Shown piece by piece: positions 11,274 to 23,915 of a stretch of DNA of 64,000 nucleotides. Where the stretch lies: assembly GCF_028009165.1 (NCBI RefSeq), contig NC_079245.1, forward strand, positions 3,348,001 through 3,412,000. The letters run 5' to 3'. Position numbers and translations under genes: made by a program. Each line of letters opens with the position of its first letter. Position 1 is the stretch's first letter. The notes beneath the pieces were generated by a model. The model was not told the origin of the DNA. It did not search any database and worked only from the letters and a program-made list of their open reading frames with translations. The stretch comes from Akanthomyces muscarius. Taxonomy: Eukaryota; Ascomycota; Sordariomycetes; Hypocreales; Cordycipitaceae.

Positions 11274-11727
11274 CGTCTTTTCTTTACTGTGCAGATGGTT
11301 TACTAGAAAGCCAATGTAACTCGGGTACGGATACGGTCGCCACCGACGCCGCCAAGCTTGTTCTTTGACACCCGATATAGGTACCCATGCTCAAAGGGGT
11401 GGTGAGATGTGCTGTGCCACCCATTCGACTGCCAGGGGACGGACTTTCTTCGATCTACCTACCCACCACGTTCAACCACCACTACCAATACTCTCCTCTT
11501 CATCATCGCCATATCACGTTGCCGAAACAAAAACTACATCTAAAAAAAAAATGACAGCATAACCTCCCACGCTCCTTTGAACTTTACTTTCCATCTTTCT
11601 GTCGCTTCTTTCCAATGAGCTCTTCTCTCGCCGCCTCGCGCCTCGACTGTCTGCTACTTCTCCCTTGCTTCGTCGTCATTCTCTGCTACTACTTCGTCCT
11701 CGCCGCCCAGGCGGTCGCCACGCGACC

Positions 11728-11892
11728 ATGCTTCTCACGCTGGCGCCGGGCCTGCTCCTCATCACCTTTGGCACCGTCATCATTTTCCGCGCCGCTTCGC
11801 TGCTTAGCCGCTACTATATGCTCCCGAGCTTTCCGCACGACCACGCCGCCGCCGCCGCCGCTGCCAATCGCGACATTCGCTGGATCTCATAG
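11728..11892 (+). CDS. possible 54-aa single-helix membrane peptide
   Basis: An ATG in fair context (gaccATGc) opens 54 codons. The first ~24 residues form one hydrophobic helix (MLLTLAPGLLLITFGTVIIF), followed by SRYYMLPSFPHDH, an Ala run and a short polar end. The preceding 250 bp resemble a transcribed fungal leader: pyrimidine-rich, with CACCACTACC-type sequence. A competing overlapping frame at 11615-11995 also begins with a hydrophobic stretch but becomes low-complexity. No family is recognised. Without transcript or conservation data this remains a candidate only. Confidence 0.3.
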   Translation: MLLTLAPGLLLITFGTVIIFRAASLLSRYYMLPSFPHDHAAAAAAANRDIRWIS

Positions 11893-12297
11893 CGTCCCTG
11901 GTGCCGCCTGCGACAGATCGCCGGATGGTCACGCGACCACCTCCACCAGCCACGACAGCCTCTTGTTTCGCTTTCGGCCTCGAATATGTACATAAAAACT
12001 ATGCACGAGAGGGAATCACTTTATTATAGACGGAGAAATTCATGTATATCTTGATCCATTACTATTTTCTGGTCGTAAAACAAGTGTCGAAAGAAAAGAA
12101 AAAACGCCATCCAATATGCATCATAAGGGGAGTGAGTTCCCGCTATCTCAGCCAAGCATCCCAGCATTCCAGCCAACCCAGCCGCTCTATCGGCCAGTGC
12201 TGTCCTCAATCCAAACCCATACCCCCTATCTTTATTGTATATTTTGTTGTGTATTTTTGTTGCATGTTTCCCTGTTTATCTCATCATATCAACTGCT

Positions 12298-13544
<1,247 letters not shown>

Positions 13545-14591
13545 TGTGGAATCTTTCAATCGGTCGCAAAAATATATATCGGGCAATTCAAAGACCGAAT
13601 GACGCGGGAATGAATTGATATAGCCTGCAAATAAGAAGCCGAGTATCGTTGAAGAACAGCGGCGGCTATGTTGGATGGTACTGTGTTTGTCCGAACTTGA
13701 CAAGAAGGGTTTGCAATGGCTGACGGGGAAGAATCAGATGGATTTCGAGTTCGTTGCAGGAGGGTGGGGCCGAGTTTCCAGGTGCCAATGTCGCTATCGC
13801 TCAGTGTCTGAGCACAAGCGTGGATGAGCTTTTGTGCTGAATGCTGTGGTGTGCAAATTGAAAACAAGACGATTGTACGTTGAGGGGGAAAAGAAGATGC
13901 AAGTTACGAAATTGAGAGACGGCGTAATAAAACAATTTTATCTCGGCAAGACTGGGAGCCGAGCAGGAACAAGCCACAAATTGCCATCGACGTCCTCGGA
14001 AGACAGAGCGTCCGCCGGCGCAAAAGGCCGGGCGGGGGCGCCGCGGGCCCTGTAAAAAATGCAGGTGACAGCGGCCTTTCCAGCGCTACTTACAGGGCCT
14101 CACCTCGCCAATCGTGGGGTACCATTTGTCATGCTGAGCACTCCCCAGTCGTTGGCCAGTACGCCGTCCGGGGTTGCTACAGTGCCTCCGTAATTCCGAG
14201 CGCTAATGTATGGCGATTTGGTGGCAGTTTGCTTGGAATTACCTGCGACCCACTGTGCTAATCAAAACGAGCACAAGAAATACTGGTAAGGAAACGAGGA
14301 CAAGTTAAGACTATTTAGGACTGATAAGCAGCTTATCAGCTTATCAAAGATAACAAGTACCCTCTCCCAATAGCCGCTGTGCGCCGAAGCATAAATGGTG
14401 AATTTTTTTTTAAATGGGTTCAGCGACTACTCCGTAGGTACTGACTGGTATTTAGGGCTAACGCTAGCCAGGAAGACCCGCTAACTCCCAAAAAAAAACT
14501 GAATTTCTGCCTTAGAAATCGCTCACTTTCTTTTTGTCCTCTTCAACCACAACGACAGCACCTGCCACTGCCAGTCTCGATATCGCACACA
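13545..14591. other. shared promoter region of HEM2 and the adenylosuccinate synthase gene
   Basis: About 1.05 kb lie between two divergent start codons. The stretch has a CCAAT near 14107 and a dense cluster of GATA-factor sites at 14321-14354. No coding sequence is supported. Confidence 0.65.
14321..14354. promoter_or_regulatory. palindromic GATA-factor site cluster
   Basis: The 19 bases at 14321-14339 form a perfect inverted repeat, CTGATAAGC-A-GCTTATCAG. A third site (CTTATC, 14340-14345) and a fourth (GATAA, 14349-14353) follow at once. Four HGATAR-type motifs in 34 bp is the kind of arrangement bound by fungal GATA regulators such as AreA/NIT2 (nitrogen) or SreA (iron). The cluster lies about 240 bp before the adenylosuccinate synthase start and about 780 bp before HEM2. 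Which gene it controls is inference. Confidence 0.6.
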
Positions 14592-15863
14592 ATGACTATC
14601 AATGTGATTCTTGGGGCCCAATGGGGCGACGAAGGCAAGGGGAAGCTGGTTGACATCCAGTCCCGGGAGGCGCAAATTTGTTGCCGAGCTGCAGGTGGGG
14701 CTAATGCAGGACATGTGGTTAAGGTGGATGGAATCTCTTACAGCTTTCACCTCTTGCCCTCTGGCCTCATGAATCCGCGATGCATGAATTTCATCGGCTC
14801 CGGTGTGGTCTTTCACATCCCAACCTTCTTCAGCGAGCTCAAGGAGCTCGAAGAGAAGGGCCTGACCGCGGTCCACGACCGAATTCTTGTTTCTGACAGG
14901 GTCAACGTCCTCTTGGACATGCACATGGCAGTGGATGGTCTCGAGGAGAAGGAGCTTGGGGACGAATCTATTGGAACAACAAGACGTGGCATTGGCCCGT
15001 GCTACCAAACAAGCAGAGCGCGAACTGGCATCAAATTAACTGACATCTTCCATCCTGAACTTTTGGAGAAGAAGGTGAAGCGCTTAGCTGATGGCTATCA
15101 AAAGCGCTTCGGAGAACTGTTCAAGTACGACGTCACAGCCGAGCTAGCCCGTTTTGAGGAGTATAGGGAGTCGCTGAGGAAATATGTCGTGGATGGCGTG
15201 TCCTTCATGGCATCCGCACAGCAGAGCGACACCAAGATTGTGGTCGAAGGCGCAAACGCGCTGATGCTAGATATTGATTATGGCTCGTACCCATTCGTTA
15301 CTTCGTCAAGTACCACGCTTGCTGGCATTATTGGTGGACTCACGCTGAACCCGAAGAACATTGCAGAGACGGTTGGAGTGGTTAAGGCTTACACCACCCG
15401 CGTTGGTTGGGGTGCCTTCAAGACCGAAGATACGGAAAAGATTGGCACCAAACTTCAGGAGATTGGACGGGAATGGGGGACGTCGACCGGCCGCAAACGC
15501 CGATGTGGATGGCTTGACCTTGTTGTTGTCAAGTACAGCAACTCAATCAACTACTACACCAGCCTTAACCTGACAAAGCTCGACGTCTTGGACACTTTCG
15601 AAACGATCAAGATCGCGATTGCTTACAAGGTCGACGGACAGGAGTTGGACTCTTACCCAGCGGATCTTGAGATCTTGGAACGAGCTGAGGTGATTTACCA
15701 TGAGATGCCAGGGTGGCAAACGCCGACTACCAACGCGAAGACCTACGACGATCTGCCCAACGAGGCTCGCGACTACGTGGAGTATATCGAGAAGTTTGTG
15801 GGAGTCCCGATCAAGTACATTGGCACCGGTCCCGAACGTGAGGCCATGATCCAGCGCGTCTGA
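14592..15863 (+). CDS. ADE12: adenylosuccinate synthase, divergent form
   Basis: A single intronless frame encodes 423 aa, the normal family length. The enzyme joins IMP and aspartate using GTP, the first step from IMP to AMP. The GTP/IMP loop [14 protein letters not shown] has catalytic Asp13 and Lys16; NAGH carries His41. Also present are [33 protein letters not shown], the aspartate-loop [15 protein letters not shown] and [13 protein letters not shown]. Several usually conserved spots differ: GGANAGH instead of GG(H/N)[15 protein letters not shown] where RVGxGPFPTE is usual, and [10 protein letters not shown] where YSSKASRSG or similar is common. Active-site residues that I can place are kept, so it is probably active. 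It may be a paralogue rather than the only housekeeping copy. Confidence 0.85.
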   Translation: MTINVILGAQWGDEGKGKLVDIQSREAQICCRAAGGANAGHVVKVDGISYSFHLLPSGLMNPRCMNFIGSGVVFHIPTFFSELKELEEKGLTAVHDRILVSDRVNVLLDMHMAVDGLEEKELGDESIGTTRRGIGPCYQTSRARTGIKLTDIFHPELLEKKVKRLADGYQKRFGELFKYDVTAELARFEEYRESLRKYVVDGVSFMASAQQSDTKIVVEGANALMLDIDYGSYPFVTSSSTTLAGIIGGLTLNPKNIAETVGVVKAYTTRVGWGAFKTEDTEKIGTKLQEIGREWGTSTGRKRRCGWLDLVVVKYSNSINYYTSLNLTKLDVLDTFETIKIAIAYKVDGQELDSYPADLEILERAEVIYHEMPGWQTPTTNAKTYDDLPNEARDYVEYIEKFVGVPIKYIGTGPEREAMIQRV

Positions 15864-17580
15864 TTGCGCCAGGTGGAGGAAGCACCCGAGCCTGAGTAGC
15901 TCGGATCGTGCGCAAGGGCTATTCGGTACCCAAGCACGCGGGTGACAAAAAAGCGTCCAGTTAAGCAAAGCTCTCTGAATCAACGCTTTAAGCCCCTAGG
16001 TGAATTCTATGCCGCCACAGCTAAGTTGAATTAGTAAGACAAGCTGTAAGCGGAGAGTCAATTGATTAAATAACCTTACTATGCTTTTTTTCTGTATTTT
16101 TCTTAAATTATCTTGGCCTGGTTATAATCTGTTACGCCAATACCTTGTTCAGTGGTAGATGTAGCCGAGCGGCAGGTTTTTTTTTTTTTTTTTTTGGTCA
16201 CCTCACGACTCCAAGAACGTGGTCATGGGGTGTTCACGTTGACCCACCCCGACGCGGATCCCAAAAAATTACGCTGGTGGCTGTTAGCTACTGTAAAAAG
16301 AAAGAGATTACGGGGAAAGTTTAAGGTAAATAAGGAGAAATAATAGAGAATAGGAAGAATAAAAGAATAAAAGAATACAAGGAAATAAGGAAATAATAAT
16401 ATGTAGAAGAAATAACAGGCCACTACTTCTGTTTTCGAGTGGCGCCTTTTCTTGTCGCCCACTTGCCCCTTGTGCCCAGATTCTGAGTTTTTCTTCTTTC
16501 CGCGCGCCTAAGTCACTTGGTACATCGATACCAGTAGACTTGGTGCCAAACCTCTTTTCGGGTATTCAGGGCCGACTCGGCCGCTTCGCTTCTGATGAGG
16601 CAAAGGTTCAGTAAACATGGACTCCAAAACCCTGTAGCTCATGGACGCTCACAAAGCTCTGGCACACTACACTGGCTGTGTTTGTATATGCATGTTGCTG
16701 GATGGCAAGTGGGCGATCTGTGCTCGCTGCTCGGCCTCTTTGGGTGGACTCTAAACAAGTACTGCTAGTCACCAGCTAGGCACTCTGCGCGTCTTGATCT
16801 CAAGCCTTTCCAGTAGGTGACGCAGCTTGGATCATCAGAGTAATATTAGCCTAAAGAAATAAACCGCAAGAGAACTATATACATGATATATCGTTTATTT
16901 CTACCTTGAACAAAAAAATCCACGAGAGTTGTTTTAAAAAGAGCATCGTTTTGTAAGCTAGAGTACGTCTCGATCCTGGCTTGTGGTGTTGCGACTGGCC
17001 AGCCAGCCAGCCAGCCAGCCAGTCGAAGCCAGCAGATGCTGCCCGCCTGACATCAAACAAAAGAAATAATTAGGGGGGCCTGCTGATACTCCCGCGGCCG
17101 GATAACCGTCCTGCGCTCTGGGCTTTGCTGTGCCTGGCTCAGCGGTTGATGGAACTCACATAATCGATACGACATGGTATCAGGACTACAATGAGAGAAC
17201 AACTAACTGCATTCTTTAATCTAGAAAGAGATCGTCACAGCCCGAAGACACCCTACACATTATGCCCCGTCACGTTGTGCCCTGCTCGGCTGCCCTCTTT
17301 GTTTTCCACGATATTGTCTGACCGCCGCCTGAGGGCCACGCCCTCAGCCTATGACGAGCAATTTCCTTTGCTGTCCTTGACCACCCCTCCAGCGTCTGAC
17401 AGATCTCGGTCTACTTAATTCCTACAATTGCACCTTGCTTATCGATGTGCTGCGAAATACTTTCGCCTTCCATAACGGCGTTCTGATGTTCCTAACGCGT
17501 AGCATGGGATGGGAAGGATTGAATAGATCCTGTGAGTGACAATGATGCTAAGCTCTGAGAACTTGATTGTCTAATTGAGC
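15864..17580. other. intergenic region of 1.7 kb
   Basis: This stretch contains a 19-base T run at 16177-16195, an AT/purine-rich stretch at 16300-16400 and an AGCC tetranucleotide repeat near 17000. No coding sequence is supported. Confidence 0.6.
16998..17022. repeat. AGCC microsatellite
   Basis: About six tandem copies of the tetranucleotide CCAG/AGCC lie between GACTGG and TCGAAGCC. Confidence 0.85.
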
Positions 17581-19580
17581 TTATCTCTGCAAAAGTCGCT
17601 GTCGTTTGAGAGCCTTGAACGTCCGATCAAGTCCAAACTTTTGCCGGAATCGAGCGCAAAAGCCGTGGAGGGCAAGGTTGCAATGGTCTCGAACATTCTG
17701 CAGCTCGGCCTCGGACCAATTCTCGTTCTTCAGCAGTCCCAGTCGTTGAGTCCTCTCTATGATCGCGCCACGGGTGCGCCCAGAGCCGCACTTCTCCTGG
17801 AAACGAGTGGGAAACAGGCGTCGAGGAACCCCAGTATCGAACAATTCTCTCAGTACATTGTCCTCTTCCAGAGTGCATAGTTTTGAACTATACTGCTTCT
17901 AGACGTCGATATTTTGGTGCCTAGTGCAAGCACGGACTGCAGCTAAACTTCGGCCTTTTTGGAATTCGGCTTCTAACCCATTGTAGACCTCCTGCCACTT
18001 GACACATTTCGGAACAAGAGATCGTAGAAAGGTATGCTCCTCAGTGGTCCATGGAATTGGCTTGGAAGAAGCAAATCCTGAGGTATCCATACCCTCCAGT
18101 CGAGCAATGGTCTGGCAGGTTTGCACTGATCCCTTGCCGCCAAACCTTATTTTCATTGCACGGCCGGCTTGGCTCCAGTTCCTGCAAGAGGTCAGCAATG
18201 ACCTGAGATGTTCCAGCTTGGCATCGCTTTCGTTCTTCAGGTACGTGGATGCTGCACTCTGCATGCGTGAAGAAGTATCCCGCTGCCTAGTCCCCGTACG
18301 CTGACCTGGCTCCGGCGAGGCTAGTTGCAGGGGGGATTCGATCTCCTCCGAAGTCCCAGGCGGCACTGACGGTTTTTGCGACGCCGCAGCTGCTGACAGC
18401 AGGACGTCTTCATCTCCACCCGCCAGCTCGGCTCTGCGAAGCATTTTCAATTTAGTCTCAAAAGCATGAGGAGTGCGGTAATCACTGAACCGAGCGTGAA
18501 ACTTGGCTAGGCTTGTCTTCTGCGAAATTGAGAGTTGCATCAAATACTTCAAGTAATGAATCTCAGAATCTTCCCAACGTGTAGCGCTCTTGGTTCTGGT
18601 GTATCCCTGTAGGGCTGGGTAGGGGTGAGGAGACGATGGACGGGGGTGGTCCGTCTCCCTTTCCGCAGCCTGCCAAGAAATGAGCGATGAAGCAGAGGGA
18701 CGCACAAGTGCCAGGCCTGGGTAAAAGTGGCCTTGCTCAGCCATTGCTTGCTCCCATAGCTGTGTGATCAGGACCCCGTACAGAGAACAAAATCCTTTGA
18801 TGGTATATCCGGGCATCTGCTCTTGTATGTCACTTTCTATATCTGCCAAGGCATTGTTTTCTGACAAGAATGCCTTTGTCCATTCGGGAGACAGATCCGG
18901 GTTCAGAAACTTTCGAGTTGAGCATTAGATCTTGTAATTGTACGGATGCGTCTGCTGAAAGAGAACACTCCCAGAGAGCCTCTTCTGTAGGATCTGAGAG
19001 GCAAGCTCAGCCTGGGTAGGAAGGCTCCCGGTCCTGACAAGTTCCAATACCCAGCCAAAACGGTGCTTTAGATCGGCCGAGGTCGCAGCACGCCATGATT
19101 CGCTCAACTCGATGAATAGACCTGTCCAAATCGAGGATTCCCTGGAGTTGGATCCGCGAAGACCATCGTACTGACTCTCGTGGTGGTTACGCATCAGTGT
19201 TGTCAAAATGCGGAGTGTTGATGTTCGATACTGGGCCATTCCGCAAGGTGACACGTGGGTGGCACGGACCTTGATGATGGAGGCAGTCTGCTTCTCCTCG
19301 TTCAGAGCTGTGAGACCCAATAAGCCATGGCTGGCAGCGACCGACTTGTATCGGCTTGCTTCCGACGGCCACTCATACTGACAAACAGAAAGCTCATATA
19401 AGCCTTGGGTTTCCTGAACCTCGTTGCCCAACGAGTCTGAGCTGTCCAAGGGATCAAGAGAGTTGGCCCTTATTCCTGTCTGGAAACCATCTTGAGAGTC
19501 TTGGCACGGACAGATGAACAGATCGCTGAGCAGGTATAAGAAACCAGGGGTAGGCTCGTAAATACACTCACTCGTCACCC
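17581..19580 (-). pseudogene. broken gene with tandem Myb/SANT-like modules (two in-frame stops)
   Basis: Three open segments (about 19578-18925, 18924-17899 and 17898-17581) lie in one and the same frame, interrupted only by TAA at 18927-18925 and TAG at 17901-17899. Protein-like sequence continues across both stops. The middle and last segments hold about five weakly similar Myb/SANT-like modules: WEDSEIHYLKYLMQL with FETKLKML; LEHLRSLLTSCRNWSQA; WTTEEHTFLRSLVPKCVKWQEV; LEEDNVLRELFDTG directly after the TAG; and NWSEAELQNVRDHCN with FKALKRQR. No convincing intron removes either stop. Each stop is one C-to-T change from a Gln codon. No ATG opens the first segment; a TTGCAG acceptor near 19581 hints at a missing upstream exon. 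Alternatives are two shorter live genes, stop-codon readthrough, or sequence errors. Confidence 0.5.
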
Positions 19581-20365
19581 TGCAACGTTAAAACCCAGAG
19601 GCCGAACAGAACCCATCAAGGGGCTCTGGCAGAGATCCATCCGCCAATTCACTCCCATGTGGGTGTTAGTCGTGAGTTGCACTATGTGTGCCATGTGCAC
19701 TTTTCACGCATTGCGTACGAGATAAATCAAATGAGCCCCCTCAGTCTCGTCTCCGCTGTGATAGACAAGGATCGTCGGCGCATTTTATGATTCGCTGCCC
19801 ATATCCCGCAACTTGTGTCCCTAATCAGTGAAAAAGGTCCCTGTGGCGTCATTCGGCAGTTATCCGTAGGGCTGCCTGAAACGGCATGGCCGCCGCGCTA
19901 CGAGCCTGTGAGTAAAAAAACCACTCCTTGACGAGAAAAAACAAGCTTTCTTCAGCCATGGCCGCTTTAGCCTTTGGCGCTACCCATAAGGCTGCCTGGG
20001 CGAATGCAGGGGGCGGAGGCCTCGTCATCAAGAGATTGGCAGGCTCGCTTAGATTCTCCTGGTAAAGGCAGCGCAGCCGCTAGCTGTGTTGGATCTAGAT
20101 TTCCCCTTGGTCAGGTTCAAGGTTCACTACCTGCGCCGTCGCCTGGCTCTAGACCGGTAATGGAGAAGACCGCCCAGTCTTGACGCAAAAAAAATTGGAT
20201 GCTAAACGAGGGGTTCTTTGCTTCAAAAAGCTTATGCAATGGCTCATAGGGCTCGAGGCCGTTGAACAGACCAGAGGACAAAAGTAGACCCAATCGCAGT
20301 TTCGTTGCCTCTGCAAACACGGGACTGAGCATTGGCTGGACCACGCGACAAGCAGCCTGGCTGAC
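19581..20365. other. intergenic region
   Basis: About 785 bp lie upstream of both the broken Myb-like gene (minus) and the membrane-protein gene (plus). No coding sequence is supported. Confidence 0.55.
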
Positions 20366-22374
20366 ATGGCAAAGTCTGATTCCGCCTCGCAAAAGGCGAC
20401 GCTGCACAGGCGCAACGACACCACGCACGGCGTCGAAATGCAGTCAATCGCTGCCGCTCGCGGCTCAGCGTCACAGGTGCCGGCAGAAGGACCGGCAGCA
20501 TGCACGGCCGACGACAAGGCGAGCATGGTGACGGCGCGCCAGGACACGGGCGACAGCGGCTATAGTAAATCCTCACAGGAATCTGCCGTCTCGTACGCCT
20601 ACGAGCACTTTCACCGCGGCCAGCAGCTGCGGCGGCTGCTCCTCAAGAGCCTGGTGCGGTGGCTCATCACGGTGGTGCTGTGCGTGTCCATCTACGGCGT
20701 GCTGCTGGCGTACTCGTCGCACGACGCGCTGCCGCAGCGCAAGAAGCTCGAGTTCAACACGCTCGTCATTGCCCTAACCATCTCGCTCGGCCTCAACATT
20801 GCCAGCTCGCTCAAGGCCAACGCCATGGAGCTCCAGTGGTGGCTGCTCAGCCTGCGCCGCTACAAGCCCCGCGAGGCCGACCTCATCATGTCCAGCGAGC
20901 ACTTTACCACCATGCTGCAGCTCGGCTGGACGACACGCCACACGCTGATTCAAATCTTTGTGACGGTCTTTGTCACCATGAACATTGTAAGAACAGCTTC
21001 TCTTTGCTCGGGTCAACGTCGAATACTTTGACTGACTAGTAGTCTTGCGCACAGTGCTCGCAGATTGCCCTCGCTCTTCTCGGCATCACTTACAACATTA
21101 ACCCTGCCGACAAGTTTGCCGTTACAAAGCCAGGCCCGGTTTCCATAGCCGACTTGAGCGACATTCAAGGCCCCAAGGTCCTGGCCACACCCAGCAAACA
21201 CAACTTGACCGTCGACGTAAACTCGCGACGATACTCGGCCAACATGTTTGGACAGCTCGGGCTCGGTTTTTACACTGCCAGTACGGACAGTGCGCCCCGG
21301 CCGGGTGCGCTGTACAACCCCGATCTGCCCCAACTCTACTACTTCCCATCTACCCTCCCATACGCTTCTGACAGCAATGGCGGCACTGACAGCACTGCCG
21401 CTGGGACTGGTGATGACGGCGGCGACGGTCACACCTCTTCATACACGTACTATTTCTTCGAGTCGGCCCCAGTCAATGCCAGCTACTACAGCATGGTAAC
21501 CTCAAACCGCTCCGTCACCGTCACGGCGAGCTGCGACAGCTACAAGGTCGTCGCCGGCGGCAACGGCATGTCGTCCAACATCACGGTGCGATATGAGGAC
21601 GGCGACCAGGAGAACTACCTACCCGTCGCCAACGGCGGCTCGCAGATCCTGTACCTGCACGACCCCGCCTCCGATGCCAACGACACCTGGAGCCGGGTGA
21701 GCGCCTTTGAGCCCTCGGACACGGACCCGTGGTTCTACGACTGCGACGTGTACCTCGGCAACGTCACCAACGGCGTCCTCCCGGCGCACTACATGGGCGC
21801 CAACTTTACTCGCTACGTCCCTCCCGCCATCGCTCTCCAAGGCTACGGCGCCTCCGACGTTGGCCTGACCAACACCACCACCAACTACCAGTTCCAGAGT
21901 TATCCTGCGCAGACGTACTTTGGGCAGCCCGCGCAGGGCTTTGGCGTGCGCATGGCCGAGCTCGTCAGCCGCTGCGCCGCCAACGCCATTGCCGCGTGCG
22001 CCTCGGCCAACACCAACGTCGACGCGTACGGCATGACGCCCCAGCGCGCCATCCAGCTCGAGATCACCAAGTGGCGCTACGTCCACATCATCATCGGCCT
22101 GACCATGGGCGTGCAGCTCGTCATCCACCTCGGGGCGGTGCTCGTCGCCAACCGCGTGCAGGTGCGCGAGCAGCGCAGCCTGTCCACTGCCTCGCTGCTG
22201 CGGCCCCTGCTCGCGGGCGTCGGTGACCGCGCGAGCATGGCGAGGGGCAAGCAGATTGCCAAGCTGATTGGCAAGAATGTCACCGTGAGATATGAGCCCG
22301 TGGGCGCCGGGTATGACCTTTGCATATATAGAGATGGACAACTCGAGCGGTCCACGTCAAATACTGTTGGTTGA
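20366..22374 (+). CDS. fungal integral membrane protein with N-glycosylated ectodomain
   Basis: The CDS is join(20366..20986,21055..22374), 646 aa, with a GTAAGA...GCACAG intron in phase 0. A disordered N-terminus of ~90 residues precedes three helices: LVRWLITVVLCVSIYGVLLA, LVIALTISLGLNIASSL, and HTLIQIFVTVFVTMNI, which the splice joins to CSQIALALLG. A domain of ~380 residues follows, with many N-glycosylation sequons (NLT, NAS, NRS, NIT, NDT, NVT, NFT, NTT) and several Cys. A fourth helix, YVHIIIGLTMGVQLVIHLGAV, comes before a basic cytosolic tail. This layout recurs in uncharacterised ascomycete membrane proteins. A plasma-membrane or secretory location with the loop outside is inferred. 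No enzymatic motif is recognised. Confidence 0.85.
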
Positions 22375-22521
22375 TAGACATGTACATGTGATGCACACTA
22401 TAGCGTTGATTGACTGCACATGTTGTATGTATTTCTTGCAGCTCAAGCATTTTATTTCTAACGCCTACTGATAAGGTAAAAAAGAACACAAAGTAAATCT
22501 ATTTTGAGTGCATGAACATTC

Positions 22522-23460
22522 TTACAGGCCCCGCAGGTTCGTGTTGTCACGGCTGTCAACCGGGGTATATCTCTCCTTCAAGACCTCGGCGACTGTTCTC
22601 GTGTCCCTGATCACCATCTTCTGGTATCGTTGGTGTAGGGCCTTTTCGACAGCCGTCGAGCCAGTCGTCAGGACCACACCGTCCGCAGCAGCCGTCACCG
22701 CGCTGCCCGCCAGCCCGACCGCCTCCTTGGCCTTGCCCGCCAGCTCGGCGGCCTTTTCCTTGCCGCGGCCCAGCAGCGACGACAGCAAGCCGCCAGCCTC
22801 TTGGGCGCCCTCCTTTGCGGTGCCGGCGACCTTGTCAGCCGCTTTCTCGGCCGTCTTCTTCGTCTGGAGACGGGCCTCGAGGGCCTTGTGCTCCGCGGCC
22901 TCCTCGACGCTGCGGGCTTCGGCCTTTGCCTTTTGGAAGGCGCCGCGCGCCGACTGCTCAATAGAGTGCGCCTTGTTTTCAGCAGCGCCCTTGACGGCCT
23001 CGGCCGACTGCTCGGGCGTCTGGCCGCTCACGCGGGCCCAGAGGGCGCCGGCCTGCGACTGCACGCCGTGGCGCACCTCGTCCCAGTCGGTCGTCTGCAC
23101 CCAGTGGACGGCGCGGCCGACTTCGTCGTTCCACTTCTCCTTGAGGACCTCAACCTTGGCGGCGCGTTGCTCGGCGGCCACCTCGGACCGCGTCGGGGGG
23201 AGCGGCAGCGGGATCGGGTCGATGATGGTTTGCAGCTCGAGGGCCTGGGCGCGGAGGGCCTGGCCCTGGCGCTCGCGGTTGCGTTGGTGGGCGAGGGCCG
23301 AGAGGTAGGCGACGGAGAGGGTGAGCGTAACACCGCCAGTCTATCGAAAAGAAGAGGATAATTCATGGTTAGCATGATGGGAAAGCTGAAGCTGGTTCTG
23401 TGGCAGCCGTGAGCTCGGCAAGGAAAAGGCCGCCCTTACAAAACCGGAGACGAAGCCCAT
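22522..23460 (-). CDS. MIC12: MICOS complex subunit Mic12 (Fmp51-type)
   Basis: The CDS is complement(join(22522..23340,23440..23460)), 279 aa. The first exon is only seven codons, MGFVSGF, then a GTAAGG...GATAG intron and TGGVTLTLSVAYLSALAHQR, which together form the conserved N-terminal membrane segment of fungal Mic12. Next come a Pro-rich linker (IDPIPLPLPPTRSEV), a conserved helical block with KWNDEVGRAVHWVQTTDWDEV, and a long Ala/Lys/Glu-rich coiled coil. The protein sits in the inner mitochondrial membrane and helps form crista junctions. The tiny first exon is easily missed by gene finders. The gene is divergent from that of mitochondrial ribosomal protein bL17m. Confidence 0.85.
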
Positions 23461-23915
23461 TGCGGCGCGGCAGAGCTTCGCAGCGCTCTGAAAGTGCTTT
23501 CTATCGGGCGGTAAATGGCACAATTGAGGGCCAACCTGGCATGCTGCGATGCCAATTCGCAGCCTTTTCTGTTTGCTGGTGTGTATGTGTGTGTGTTTTT
23601 GCGCGCACGATGTTGACGTAGGTACCTGGCGAGGGTGGGCTAGCGGGAAGTAAGTGCTGGAAGCCACACCACTGCAGCGGCCTTCCCGGTGGGTGGGCGG
23701 TAATTTTCGGCAGCACGCTGGCCGTCTCCCGAAATTTCCACTCCAAACTTTTAGGTGGTATTTTGGGGGGGAGCATCTGCAAACCACGACGCACCAGAGC
23801 GATCAAGGGAAAAAGAAAGCCACCACCAAATTGCGACCACGGAGATATCACCGCGGACACATCCATCGCCCTTGAACAGCCCCCCGTCACCTGGGAAGCA
23901 TCTCAATCACACACA
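23461..23915. other. divergent promoter between two mitochondrial-protein genes
   Basis: A 455-bp gap separates the starts of MIC12 (minus) and the bL17m gene (plus). A GT-rich run (GTGTGTATGTGTGTGTG) lies near 23580. No coding sequence is supported. Confidence 0.65.

Larger units (their letters stand above)
9897..12297. other. gene-poor intergenic region of 2.4 kb
   Basis: This stretch lies between the 5' end of the acyltransferase gene and the 3' end of HEM2. It contains a 10-base G run near 10969, a 28-base T run at 11246-11273, and a leader-like C/T-rich stretch at 11460-11615 in front of a possible tiny ORF (listed separately). Nothing else is supported. Confidence 0.55.

Noticed and set aside
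17880..17935. 45-bp intron (GTCCGT...AAGCAG) that would remove the TAG stop
   Set aside because: The donor is poor, there is no branch site, and it is shorter than the other introns in the window.
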